Assembly (NCBI GenBank): GCA_964542765.1
Contig: CAZIVO010000140.1
Location: forward strand, 1 to 7,575
Direction of reading: 5' to 3'
DNA from: CAZIVO01 sp964542765
GTDB lineage: Bacteria > Planctomycetota > UBA1135 > UBA2386
Length of the DNA: 7,575 bases
This document shows, in pieces, positions 1-6,595 of this stretch. How positions within the stretch are numbered: position 1 is the first letter of the stretch; every line of letters begins with the position of its first letter. The position numbers and the translations under genes were made by a program. The notes under the pieces are model-generated. The model made no database searches and was not told the DNA's origin. It saw nothing but the letters and a program-made list of their open reading frames with translations.

Positions 1-422
1 AGAACCGCATCATCGAGCGGATGGCCACGAACATGGCCAGGCCGCGTATCCGTAAGGTTGCGAGCCCGGAGCGAATCCTGGCTGCCCGCGAAGTCCTCGA
101 CAAGGTCTATGTAGATGAGCTGGCACGCCGCTATATCGTCGATCTGGTGTTCGCTACCCGTCGACCACAAGAATGCGGCCTCGAAGAACTGAAGCCATTG
201 ATTCTCTACGGCGCTTCACCGCGAGGATCCATTGCATTCACGCAAGCTTCGCGCGCCAAGGCCCTTCTGGACGGCCGGGGCTATGTTACGCCGGGGGACA
301 TCAAATCCGTGGGAATGGATGTGTTGCGGCACCGCGTGATCACCACCTACGAGGCAGAGGCGGAGGCGGTCACCTCCGAAGATGTGATCCAGCGAGTATT
401 CGACACGATCCCAGTCCCCTAG
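1..422 (+). CDS. moxR: MoxR-family AAA+ ATPase, C-terminal part (5' end outside window)
   Basis: This is the last 139 codons of an open frame that enters from the left edge (first full codon at base 3) and stops with TAG at 420-422. The visible part is the helical lid domain of a MoxR ATPase. It contains YIVDLVFATRR, then the hallmark GASPRGS (its Arg is the probable sensor-2 residue), then SRAKALLDGRGYVTPGDIK and VLRHRV, all in the family's usual order. The Walker A and B motifs lie upstream of the window and cannot be checked. MoxR ATPases are cytosolic, chaperone-like and act with VWA/MIDAS partners; here the DUF58 gene starts 13 bases after the stop, the standard arrangement. An internal ATG at base 21 is not a real start, because family-like sequence continues upstream of it. 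Family assignment is firm; the symbol is a family name. Confidence 0.93.
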   Translation, partial: NRIIERMATNMARPRIRKVASPERILAAREVLDKVYVDELARRYIVDLVFATRRPQECGLEELKPLILYGASPRGSIAFTQASRAKALLDGRGYVTPGDIKSVGMDVLRHRVITTYEAEAEAVTSEDVIQRVFDTIPVP

Positions 423-435
423 ATGTGAGCGCCAG

Positions 436-1365
436 ATGATCGACGATCATGAAGATCCCGAGCGGCGCGAAGAACTCTCCGAACTTCTGGAAGAAGTCCG
501 GCGCATCGAAGCACAGAGCAAGCAACTGGTTTCGGGCGTGATGGCTGGCGGCTACAGCTCGGTATTCCGTGGTTCCGGGATCGAGTTCGACGAGATTCGC
601 GAATATGTAGATGGCGATGACCCCCGTTCGGTGGACTGGAATGTGACTGCGCGCATGGGGCGGCCATATATCAAGGAATACATAGAAGAGCGTGAGCGGA
701 CGTTGCTTTTCTTGCTCGACACTTCTGCTTCGATGACCGGTGGTTTTGGCTTTTGGTCGGCACGGCAGATGGCAGCGCGGATCTGCGCATGTTTGGCGCT
801 GTCAGCGACGAAGAACGATGACAAGGTCGGCCTGGTCGCGTTCAGCCAGAAGGTCGACAAGTTCGTGCCGCCCCGCAAGGGTGTGCGCCACGTGTTACGC
901 ATCGTGCGTGATTGCTTGGCCTTGCCCGGCAGCAGTGCACGGACACAGATGGATCCAGCGCTGGAGTTTGCATCACGGGTGGTGCGTAGGCGGGCGATCG
1001 TATTTCTGGTATCGGACTTTCTGAGCAGCGGTTGGCGGCAGTCATTGCGATTGTGCGCTCGCCGTCATGATGTTGTGGCAGTGCGGTTGTTGACCCCCGA
1101 GTTGGCGGCTCCCGATGCTGACCTTTTGCGCTTGCGTGATCCGGAAAGTGGCCGGCAAGCAACGGTCGATTGGGGTAGTCAGCATGTGCGCATGGCCTAC
1201 GCCGAGCGTGTGGCATCATGGCGCGAACAGACGAACGAAGAGTTGCGCCGCGCCAGAGTCGACTTGATCGATGTCCCGGTTCCACGCGACCGAGATCGTG
1301 ACGCAGTGGCGCGGCCGATCCTCAATTTTTTCCGCATGCGTGAGCAGCGTGGGGCGAAGCGATGA
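436..1365 (+). CDS. DUF58 domain protein (cytosolic VWA/MIDAS partner of MoxR)
   Basis: This gene encodes 309 aa with no signal peptide or membrane segment, so the product is predicted cytosolic. Residues 47-70 hold the DUF58 signature (GIEFDEIREYVDGDDPRSVDW), followed by the VWA strand and MIDAS motif D95-T-S-A-S99-M. T170 is a candidate third MIDAS ligand, and V192-S-D-F supplies the later MIDAS Asp. All metal-site elements therefore look intact. The N-terminal helix with ELLEEVRRIEAQSKQLV fits the family and supports the ATG at 436 over the internal ATG at 541. No clear Shine-Dalgarno sequence precedes 436. DUF58 proteins are almost always encoded next to moxR and probably act as its substrate adaptor. 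The stop overlaps the start of the next gene (ATGA, 1362-1365). The direct client is unknown. Confidence 0.93.
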   Translation: MIDDHEDPERREELSELLEEVRRIEAQSKQLVSGVMAGGYSSVFRGSGIEFDEIREYVDGDDPRSVDWNVTARMGRPYIKEYIEERERTLLFLLDTSASMTGGFGFWSARQMAARICACLALSATKNDDKVGLVAFSQKVDKFVPPRKGVRHVLRIVRDCLALPGSSARTQMDPALEFASRVVRRRAIVFLVSDFLSSGWRQSLRLCARRHDVVAVRLLTPELAAPDADLLRLRDPESGRQATVDWGSQHVRMAYAERVASWREQTNEELRRARVDLIDVPVPRDRDRDAVARPILNFFRMREQRGAKR

Positions 1366-2336
1366 GCCTCTCTGCGGGTTGGATCGTGGCGGTTGCACTG
1401 GCGGTCAGTTGCGGGGGCGAGGCACTTTCCCAGCAAGAGGTCGCTCGAAGTGGCATCCACGAACAGGTTCCCGAAGAGAAGGTTCTTTTCCGTATCAAGA
1501 TCGGAACGGCAGAGGTGGAATCTGGAAAAGGCTTCTCGCTCACGGTCTTGCGCGGATGGAGCAAGGGTCTGATCGCCGAGGAATGGAGCGATGAGATTCT
1601 GTCGCCGTTGAATCTTCACCTCATCGAGACGATCCGCCGCGAGCAGGAAGGTGGCTTCACCGAGGAACTACGACATTACCGGGCTCATGTGTTTGCACCG
1701 GGAGAATTCATCTTGCCGGCGCGCCCATTCAGGGCGCGCCCACGCGATGGTGGCGCCGAGCGCGTGACGTTCAGCGAAGAGTTGAAGCTCTCGGTTTCTT
1801 CGTCCTTGCTACCTGGAGATTCCGGGTCCGCAGAGATGCCGCGCCAGCCTTTCTCCTCGCCGATCCCGTGGTATCTCCGGTGGAGTATTGCCGTGGCGGG
1901 GTTGTTAGTGTTCGTGCTGCTGATCCGGTCGCCATCGAGGCGAGAGTCGGTGCTTTCTACGGAATCAGTCACCCCGGGTCAGCTTGCGCTCACGCGCTTG
2001 CAGCGTTTGCGAGAACGGCGGCCACAGGGGATAGGCGATGCTCGTGCTGATTACATCGAGTCTTCTTCGGTGCTGCGTAGCTATATCGAGGAAGAGTTCT
2101 CCTTGTGCATCCTGGAGGCAACCACGGAGGAGTTCCTTGCCGCAGAACAAACCAGGCGCGAACTCGGAGTGGCACAACGCGAGATGCTCGCGGACTTTCT
2201 CGGACACTGTGATCTCGTCAAGTTTGCACGCCACGAACCGCTTTTGAGCGAGCGTGAGAAAATGCTGGATGTGGCCGAGGCCTTCGTGCGCGGCGCGCCG
2301 TCAGGGGATCGGCCATCAAGGGGGGAGGAGCCGTGA
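1362..2336 (+). CDS. Bat-operon membrane protein, BatD/DUF4381-like
   Basis: This 324-aa protein has a hydrophobic N terminus (residues about 5-22) with a plausible signal-peptidase I site after ALS (21-23). An AVSC at 14-17 could be read as a lipobox, but the n-region has no positive charge. Residues 40-165 form a beta-rich periplasmic part. One membrane helix follows at about 170-188, then Arg residues, placing the C terminus in the cytosol. The tail (205-312) is helical and carries motifs common in this operon's accessory proteins: Y241-IEEEF, TTEEFL (254-259), LADFLGHCDLVKFAR (276-290). The layout is a reduced version of BatD: signal, beta domain, helix, helical tail. ATGA overlap at the start and GTGA overlap at the end imply coupled translation. 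The assignment to DUF4381/BatD-like is by motif resemblance only; no biochemical function is known. Confidence 0.8.
   Translation: MSLSAGWIVAVALAVSCGGEALSQQEVARSGIHEQVPEEKVLFRIKIGTAEVESGKGFSLTVLRGWSKGLIAEEWSDEILSPLNLHLIETIRREQEGGFTEELRHYRAHVFAPGEFILPARPFRARPRDGGAERVTFSEELKLSVSSSLLPGDSGSAEMPRQPFSSPIPWYLRWSIAVAGLLVFVLLIRSPSRRESVLSTESVTPGQLALTRLQRLRERRPQGIGDARADYIESSSVLRSYIEEEFSLCILEATTEEFLAAEQTRRELGVAQREMLADFLGHCDLVKFARHEPLLSEREKMLDVAEAFVRGAPSGDRPSRGEEP
1718..1740. repeat. Perfect 9-bp GC-only inverted repeat inside gene 3
   Basis: GGCGCGCCC (1718-1726) and its exact reverse complement GGGCGCGCC (1732-1740) flank a 5-base spacer, ATTCA. All nine pairs are G:C, so the mRNA can form a very stable short hairpin. 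It lies in the coding sequence for the end of the periplasmic part of gene 3, in a stretch encoding an Arg/Pro-rich segment with two ARP tripeptides. No T-run follows, so it is not a standard terminator. A role is not established. Confidence 0.75.
2321..2330 (+). promoter_or_regulatory. Strong Shine-Dalgarno for batA
   Basis: GGGGGAGGAG lies 2 bases before the GTG start at 2333; its GGAGG core (2324-2328) is 4 bases away. It decides the start: the in-frame ATG at 2345 would be 16 bases from the core, too far, while the GTG also makes the usual 4-base overlap with the upstream stop. It is the best ribosome-binding site in the operon, suggesting batA can initiate partly independently of upstream translation. 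Confidence 0.7.
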
Positions 2337-3388
2337 ATGGATTGATGGAGCCGTGGCTGGGCTTCACGCTGCTCGATCCATGGATGTTGCTGTGGTCGTT
2401 GCTCGTGCCGCTCGGTTTCTGGTTGCGGCATCGTCGTGGCATTCCGGCGATTGCGTTTGCTCCAGAACCCTTCATCGGCCGCGGCGATCTGCGGTCAGCT
2501 GCCCCTGTGCCGGGGCAGGAAACGGTGTCCACCCCGGCACTGCCTCGCTCGTGGCGAGTGTGGGTTTCTCCCTCGATGAGGCTGGCCCAGGCGGCGAGCC
2601 TTGTTCTGGTAGTGTTTGCGCTGGCGCGCCCAGCGCAGCGGGTAGCCTTGCCTCTCAAGAAAGAGGGGATCGACATCTTCTTGTGCATCGATGTTTCCTC
2701 ATCGATGGCTGCCAAGGACATGGACCCGAAGCGATCACGGCTGGCCCTGGTCAAGGATGCTGCCGCGCGCTTTGTAGCCGGTCGTTCTGGTGATCGGATC
2801 GGCCTGGTTCGCTTTGCACGTTTCCCGGATCTCATCTGCCCGCTCACTCTGGACCATGTTGCGCTCGAGGGTTTCATCGATGGACTGACGATGGTCGAGC
2901 CGGATGGAGACGAAGATCTCACGGGTATAGGCACAGCAGTCGCTCGCTCGGCGCAAGTGTTGCGTGACAGCTTGGCGAAGTCCAAGGTAGTGATCCTCCT
3001 GACCGATGGTGAGGAAAACGTTGCGACCGATCAGACACCCGAGGAGATTGGGCCGGCGCGGGCAGCGCGCCTGTGCGAGGGTTTGGGCGTGCGCGTCTAT
3101 ACCATCGCCACCGGCATAGGCAAGCGTCGGTCGTCTGGTGAGTGGGTTGCGATCGATACGGATCAGGTGAGCAGTCTCGCGCAAACCACGGGAGGCTCTT
3201 TTTATGAAGCCCGCGATGCCGGAGCCATCGACAAGGTCTATGCCACGATCGATGAACTTGAGAAGGTCGAGTTCGAAGATCCCCGTTACGAGTTGCGCGA
3301 CGGATTTCTCCCATTCTTGATCTTGGCTATCACCTTGTGGTGGGTGAGCCTCCTGTTGCGATCCGGCCGATTGTCGGTGCTGCCATGA
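2333..3388 (+). CDS. batA: BatA-like membrane VWA protein
   Basis: This 351-aa protein has the classic Bat layout: membrane helices at about 13-32 and 83-99, a VWA domain at 110-305, and a C-terminal helix at about 325-343. The loop between helices 1 and 2 is Arg-rich (RHRR, PRSWRV), so it should be cytosolic and the VWA domain periplasmic. The MIDAS site is present as D120-V-S-S-S124-M, T197 in EDLTGIGTA, and D225 in LTDGEEN, so metal binding looks possible. Cys118 sits two residues before the MIDAS Asp, as in the next gene. The GTG start is supported by a strong ribosome-binding site and a GTGA overlap; the end overlaps batB by ATGA. BatA and BatB proteins interact in other Bat systems and are linked to aerotolerance and stress resistance. 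BatA versus BatB is assigned by gene order and sequence style. Confidence 0.9.
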   Translation: MNGLMEPWLGFTLLDPWMLLWSLLVPLGFWLRHRRGIPAIAFAPEPFIGRGDLRSAAPVPGQETVSTPALPRSWRVWVSPSMRLAQAASLVLVVFALARPAQRVALPLKKEGIDIFLCIDVSSSMAAKDMDPKRSRLALVKDAAARFVAGRSGDRIGLVRFARFPDLICPLTLDHVALEGFIDGLTMVEPDGDEDLTGIGTAVARSAQVLRDSLAKSKVVILLTDGEENVATDQTPEEIGPARAARLCEGLGVRVYTIATGIGKRRSSGEWVAIDTDQVSSLAQTTGGSFYEARDAGAIDKVYATIDELEKVEFEDPRYELRDGFLPFLILAITLWWVSLLLRSGRLSVLP

Positions 3389-4395
3389 TCCTGGAAGATC
3401 TATTCCTGTGGCCGGCGGTCTTGCCCGTTCTCTTGCTGGTGCCGTTGACCTGGCTCTTGCTTCTTTGGTTCGGCCGATCTCGTGCCCGGCGTTTGCGCGA
3501 GATTCTTGGCGATCGGGCAGATGCGCTCGCTGTTGGGATTGGTTCACGCCGACGCTCGCAACGAAGGGCTGCCATCATCGGCTTGGCCTTGGCGTTGATC
3601 GCGGTGATGCAACCGGTCTGGGGAGAGGAGCGCCGTCAGGTGGAACAGCGCGGCATCGATCTCCTGGTTTGCCTCGATGTCTCTCGCTCGATGCTTGCCC
3701 GTGACATTTCACCGAGCCGGCTTCAGCGAGCTCAGCAGGAGATTCGTGCACTGGCAGAATCCGTGCACGGAGATCGAATGGGCCTGGTCGTTTTTGCTGG
3801 AGAGGCTCGCCTGGCCGTGCCTCTCACTCGAGATATGGCGACTTTCGCAGGATTGGTGGAGCTTGCGGACCCGCTCAGCATCGAGCGAGGAGGCACCGAC
3901 CTGGGAGCTGCTCTCGAGCTTGCTACTGGGGCGCTTGCTCAAGCCGCGAGAGGTCATGCCGTGGTCTTGTTGATTACCGATGGCGAGGATCAAGAGCAGC
4001 GCGGCCTGAAAGCTGCGCAGATATGCAAGGAGAGCGGGATTGTTGTTCACTGCGTCGGGGTTGGCTCGGAAAGAGGCAGCAAGATCGCGATCGAAGAGGG
4101 AAAGGCCTTCCTTCGCGATCGCCAGGGTTTGGAGGTCGTATCGTCGATGGATGCATCGGGCCTGGGTGAGATCGCCATGGCCACGGGTGGCGAATTCGTG
4201 GATGTCAGCGTCCTGCCGAAACCCTTGCTCGGTCTCTACGGGGCGTCGATCTTGCCGAGAGCCGGCGAATCCTTTGATGGTGAGCACCGCCGTGAGCGCA
4301 AGAACCGCTTCCAGTGGCCCTTGCTGGCAGCCTTCTTGCTCTGGATATTGGAGCTTTGCTTGGCTGGTCGCAGGACGAGGGTATCCAGCAGATGA
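3385..4395 (+). CDS. batB: BatB-like membrane VWA protein
   Basis: This 336-aa paralogue of the preceding protein has helices at about 8-28, 61-78 and 310-326, with the VWA domain at 88-280 between helices 2 and 3. The loop at 31-61 is strongly basic (RSRARR, SRRRSQRR), and so is the C terminus, which places both in the cytosol and the VWA domain in the periplasm. MIDAS residues are complete: D98-V-S-R-S102-M, T171 in GGTDLG, D199 in ITDGED. The frame is open from 3337, but the ATG at 3385 is preferred because it forms an ATGA overlap with the batA stop and begins the typical membrane-helix start ILEDLFLWP. No Shine-Dalgarno sequence is visible, so translation probably depends on ribosomes finishing batA. 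After residue 270 an extra segment (FVDVSVLPKP to RRERKNR) precedes the last helix. Confidence 0.9.
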   Translation: MILEDLFLWPAVLPVLLLVPLTWLLLLWFGRSRARRLREILGDRADALAVGIGSRRRSQRRAAIIGLALALIAVMQPVWGEERRQVEQRGIDLLVCLDVSRSMLARDISPSRLQRAQQEIRALAESVHGDRMGLVVFAGEARLAVPLTRDMATFAGLVELADPLSIERGGTDLGAALELATGALAQAARGHAVVLLITDGEDQEQRGLKAAQICKESGIVVHCVGVGSERGSKIAIEEGKAFLRDRQGLEVVSSMDASGLGEIAMATGGEFVDVSVLPKPLLGLYGASILPRAGESFDGEHRRERKNRFQWPLLAAFLLWILELCLAGRRTRVSSR

Positions 4396-5132
4396 TGAGA
4401 ATGGTTTGGATCTTGATGCTGTTGCTCCCTCTCGGTTGCGGGGGGAGTGAGCGTGTTTCCGGTTTGCATGCCTATCAGCAAGGTCGTTTTTCCGAGTCTC
4501 TTGAGGCCTTTACCGCCGCCGAAAAAGCCAGTGGTCATGAGGCTCCAGCCGAGCTCCTCTACAACAGGGCGCTGGCGGCCCTGCGGGCGGGTCAGTTGCG
4601 GATAGCCGAGTTTTCGGCCGAGAAGGCGGCTGCCCGCGGAGGAATGGTATTTGTCGCCTTGCGCGATTTCCTCCTTGGCAGCACCGCCTTCGCGCGCTGC
4701 CTTCGAGCGGAGGCGGAGGGCAGTTTGATGGACGCCGACCCGACGGCCTTCGATCGGGCGATCGCACATGCCGAAGCCGCGGGTCGTTCATGGCGCACGG
4801 CGGCATCTGGCCGGGACGATTGGCCCGAGGCTCGCCGCAATGCCGAGCGCGCACTGCGCAAGCTGAAAGAACTGCGTATGAAGAGGGCGGCCGCCGAGAA
4901 GCGTCCAAAGAAAACCGCGGACCCGGATGCGCAGCCGCAACCGCGTCCCGTGGATCGCGACGCCCCGGATCTCGAGGAGTCTGCGCAGAGTCCGCAGAGA
5001 GAGTTGGGAAAACTTTCGCCCGAGCAGATGACTGCCTTGCTCGGAAAGCTTGCGGAGAAGGAGAGGGAGAAGCTATCCCTGCGCCGGGCCCGGCAGAAAT
5101 TGCAAAGAGCCAAGGTGGAGAAAGATTGGTGA
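4392..5132 (+). CDS. batC: BatC-like TPR protein, probable lipoprotein
   Basis: This 246-aa protein begins with a hydrophobic segment after Arg3 and ends it at L12-P-L-G-C16, which looks like a lipoprotein site, although Pro at -3 departs from the lipobox consensus. Two TPR-like helix pairs follow (about 24-48 and 53-83), then further Ala-rich helices to about 165 that may be degenerate TPRs. A charged, Pro-rich linker (166-205) comes next. The end, LSPEQMTALLGKLAEKEREK to the final VEKDW, matches the C-terminal signature of Bat-operon TPR proteins. The start at 4392 gives an ATGA overlap with batB; ATGs at 4395 and 4401 are alternatives. GAGG at 4377-4380 is a weakly spaced ribosome-binding site. 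BatC presumably scaffolds the other periplasmic Bat proteins. If the lipid site fails, the segment would act as a membrane anchor. Confidence 0.85.
   Translation: MMRMVWILMLLLPLGCGGSERVSGLHAYQQGRFSESLEAFTAAEKASGHEAPAELLYNRALAALRAGQLRIAEFSAEKAAARGGMVFVALRDFLLGSTAFARCLRAEAEGSLMDADPTAFDRAIAHAEAAGRSWRTAASGRDDWPEARRNAERALRKLKELRMKRAAAEKRPKKTADPDAQPQPRPVDRDAPDLEESAQSPQRELGKLSPEQMTALLGKLAEKEREKLSLRRARQKLQRAKVEKDW
5117..5120 (+). promoter_or_regulatory. Ribosome-binding site deciding the batD start
   Basis: GGAG sits 8 bases before the GTG at 5129. The batD frame stays open far upstream (to 4790), but only this GTG has a ribosome-binding site, overlaps the batC stop as GTGA, and starts directly into a signal peptide. 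Confidence 0.6.
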
Positions 5133-6595
5133 GGGTGGGTCCGGCACTTCTTTGCTTGATGGCGAGCGTTTCGGCTCAGCCGCCCGCGACCCTTGACGGT
5201 GACGCGCGGGCCTTCGTGGAAGTGGTGTCGCCTGCGAGCTCTTACTTCGTGCAGCAGAGGTTCCGGCTGAAGCTACGGTTTGGTTTCGAGCCCGGATTTT
5301 TGAAGTCGAACCTGCTGCAGTTGTTTCGCCGCCGTCTCGACGTTCCTGCTCAGGTGGACGCTTCCTGGGTCCTCAGTCTGCCGGGCGCTGATCCCTTCGA
5401 AGATCCTCGTCCAGACCTTTCCGGTTCTCGTGATCGCCGGAGCTTCGCGCTCAACGGAAAGATGGTCGATGCGCTTCAACTCGATGATGCAGTTCGAGCG
5501 GGTCGTCGCTTTGCGGTCTTCGAGATCGATACGACATGGCTGGCGCACCATGTCGGGGAGCTGGTGATCGAAGGGCCGCGGTTGCGCTTCGCCTTCGCCA
5601 CGCGCTTCAAGGACGACTTCATCAATGGCCGGGTAGCAGAAGATCGCCGCGACGTATCGTTGCAGGGAAAGCCCCTCGCATTGGAGATTCTGCCCTTGCC
5701 CGGACGGGGGAAGCCGCCAGGGTTCATCGATGCAGTCGGCAGTTTTTCGGTGCGAGCCGAGGCCGTGCCTCGCGAAGTAGCCGTGGGCAAGAGCTTCAAG
5801 TTGAAGCTCCATATCCTGGGTCAGGGAAACCTGAGTGTCCTGACGCCACCACGTCTCGATACCTGGAAAGATTTCCATGTCTACGGAAAGGTCGAGGAGA
5901 AGAGCGCCGGGCAGCGAACCGTCACCTTCGATCTGGCGCCGCTCCACCAGAGGGTGAAGGAGGTGCCGACGATCTCGCTTGCCTTCTTCGATCCAGCGCC
6001 GCCAGCTGGTTATCACACCGTTCAAACCCGGCCGATCCCCTTGGTGGTGACACCGGTCCCGGGCGATTCCAGCTTGCCAGCAACTCCCGGCACGACCTTG
6101 CGCATGGCGTCGGGAACCGGAGATCTCTTTGACCTCAAGCCAGTGATGACGGGGCTTGATCGGGAGGACCCGCGCCCCTTATCAGCACCGATGGTACTGG
6201 CGACATTGCTTGCACCGTGGGTCTTGTTCGTGGGCATTCTCTCGTGGCGCCGGACCCGGCATCGCTCCTACCCTGATGTTTGGCGTGCTCGCCGTGCTGC
6301 TGCCGAGTTCCACTCCAGGCTTGGAGAGGTCGGCTCGGACCCGAGCCATGCTCTCGCGGAGTATCTGGCAGCCCGCTTGGCCTGCTCGGTTCCTGCCGTG
6401 ATAGGCAAGGGCCTGGCCGACAAGCTGGTGGCTGCTGGTGTGCCGATTGATCTGGCAGGGCGAACCGAAGCACTGTTCGAAGATCTGGTCGCGGTTCGCT
6501 TCGGCGGCGATGCCCCTGATGGCGGTGCCGAGACGGCGGCGCAACTGGTGGTTGCGCTGGAGGTAGCCTTCGGACCGGTCGAGGATGGCTCATGA
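5129..6595 (+). CDS. batD: BatD family protein ('oxygen tolerance' family)
   Basis: This 488-aa protein has a short signal peptide (Arg2, hydrophobic core 4-12, cleavage likely after SVSA at 13-16), a long beta-rich periplasmic region (25-345), one membrane helix (about 354-373) and a basic, helical cytosolic tail (374-488). The family hallmark is clear: after LALEILPLP comes PPGFIDAVGSFSV (197-208), then EVAVGKSFKLKLHILGQGNL (216-235), PRLDTWKDFHVY (241-252) and TVTFDLAP (264-271), typical of BatD repeats. The GTG start overlaps the batC stop; the longer open frame back to 4790 is out-of-frame overlap with batC and is rejected. The stop overlaps batE (ATGA). BatD is the largest periplasmic part of the Bat complex; its ligand is unknown. 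The first domain (around 50-120) has a divergent insertion (LLQLFRRRLDV, LPGADPFEDPRP) that I cannot place. Confidence 0.9.
   Translation: MRVGPALLCLMASVSAQPPATLDGDARAFVEVVSPASSYFVQQRFRLKLRFGFEPGFLKSNLLQLFRRRLDVPAQVDASWVLSLPGADPFEDPRPDLSGSRDRRSFALNGKMVDALQLDDAVRAGRRFAVFEIDTTWLAHHVGELVIEGPRLRFAFATRFKDDFINGRVAEDRRDVSLQGKPLALEILPLPGRGKPPGFIDAVGSFSVRAEAVPREVAVGKSFKLKLHILGQGNLSVLTPPRLDTWKDFHVYGKVEEKSAGQRTVTFDLAPLHQRVKEVPTISLAFFDPAPPAGYHTVQTRPIPLVVTPVPGDSSLPATPGTTLRMASGTGDLFDLKPVMTGLDREDPRPLSAPMVLATLLAPWVLFVGILSWRRTRHRSYPDVWRARRAAAEFHSRLGEVGSDPSHALAEYLAARLACSVPAVIGKGLADKLVAAGVPIDLAGRTEALFEDLVAVRFGGDAPDGGAETAAQLVVALEVAFGPVEDGS
6581..6585 (+). promoter_or_regulatory. Ribosome-binding site for batE
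   Basis: GAGGA lies 6 bases before the ATG at 6592, inside the batD coding end. It supports this start along with the ATGA overlap. Confidence 0.55.

Noticed and set aside
2218..2985. Long minus-strand open frame (255 codons) opposite gene 3/batA
   Set aside because: Its composition (Arg, Ser, Pro-rich) is typical of an antisense reading of GC-rich coding DNA, and the plus strand is clearly coding.
3337..3384. Earlier GTG start for batB
   Set aside because: It would overlap batA by over 50 bases and add a non-family stretch; the ATG at 3385 gives the ATGA overlap and the usual N-terminal helix.
4314..4391. Earlier start for batC within batB
   Set aside because: The extension is the out-of-frame reading of the last batB helix and would bury the lipoprotein-like signal.
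4790..5128. Upstream extension of the batD frame, overlapping batC by over 300 bases
   Set aside because: It runs out of frame through the well-supported batC coding region, shows no family sequence, and the GTG at 5129 has a ribosome-binding site, an overlap with the batC stop and a signal peptide directly after it.
5273..6025. Long minus-strand open frame (250 codons) opposite batD
   Set aside because: It is an antisense shadow of strongly supported batD with no recognisable protein sequence; long shadow frames are expected in GC-rich DNA.
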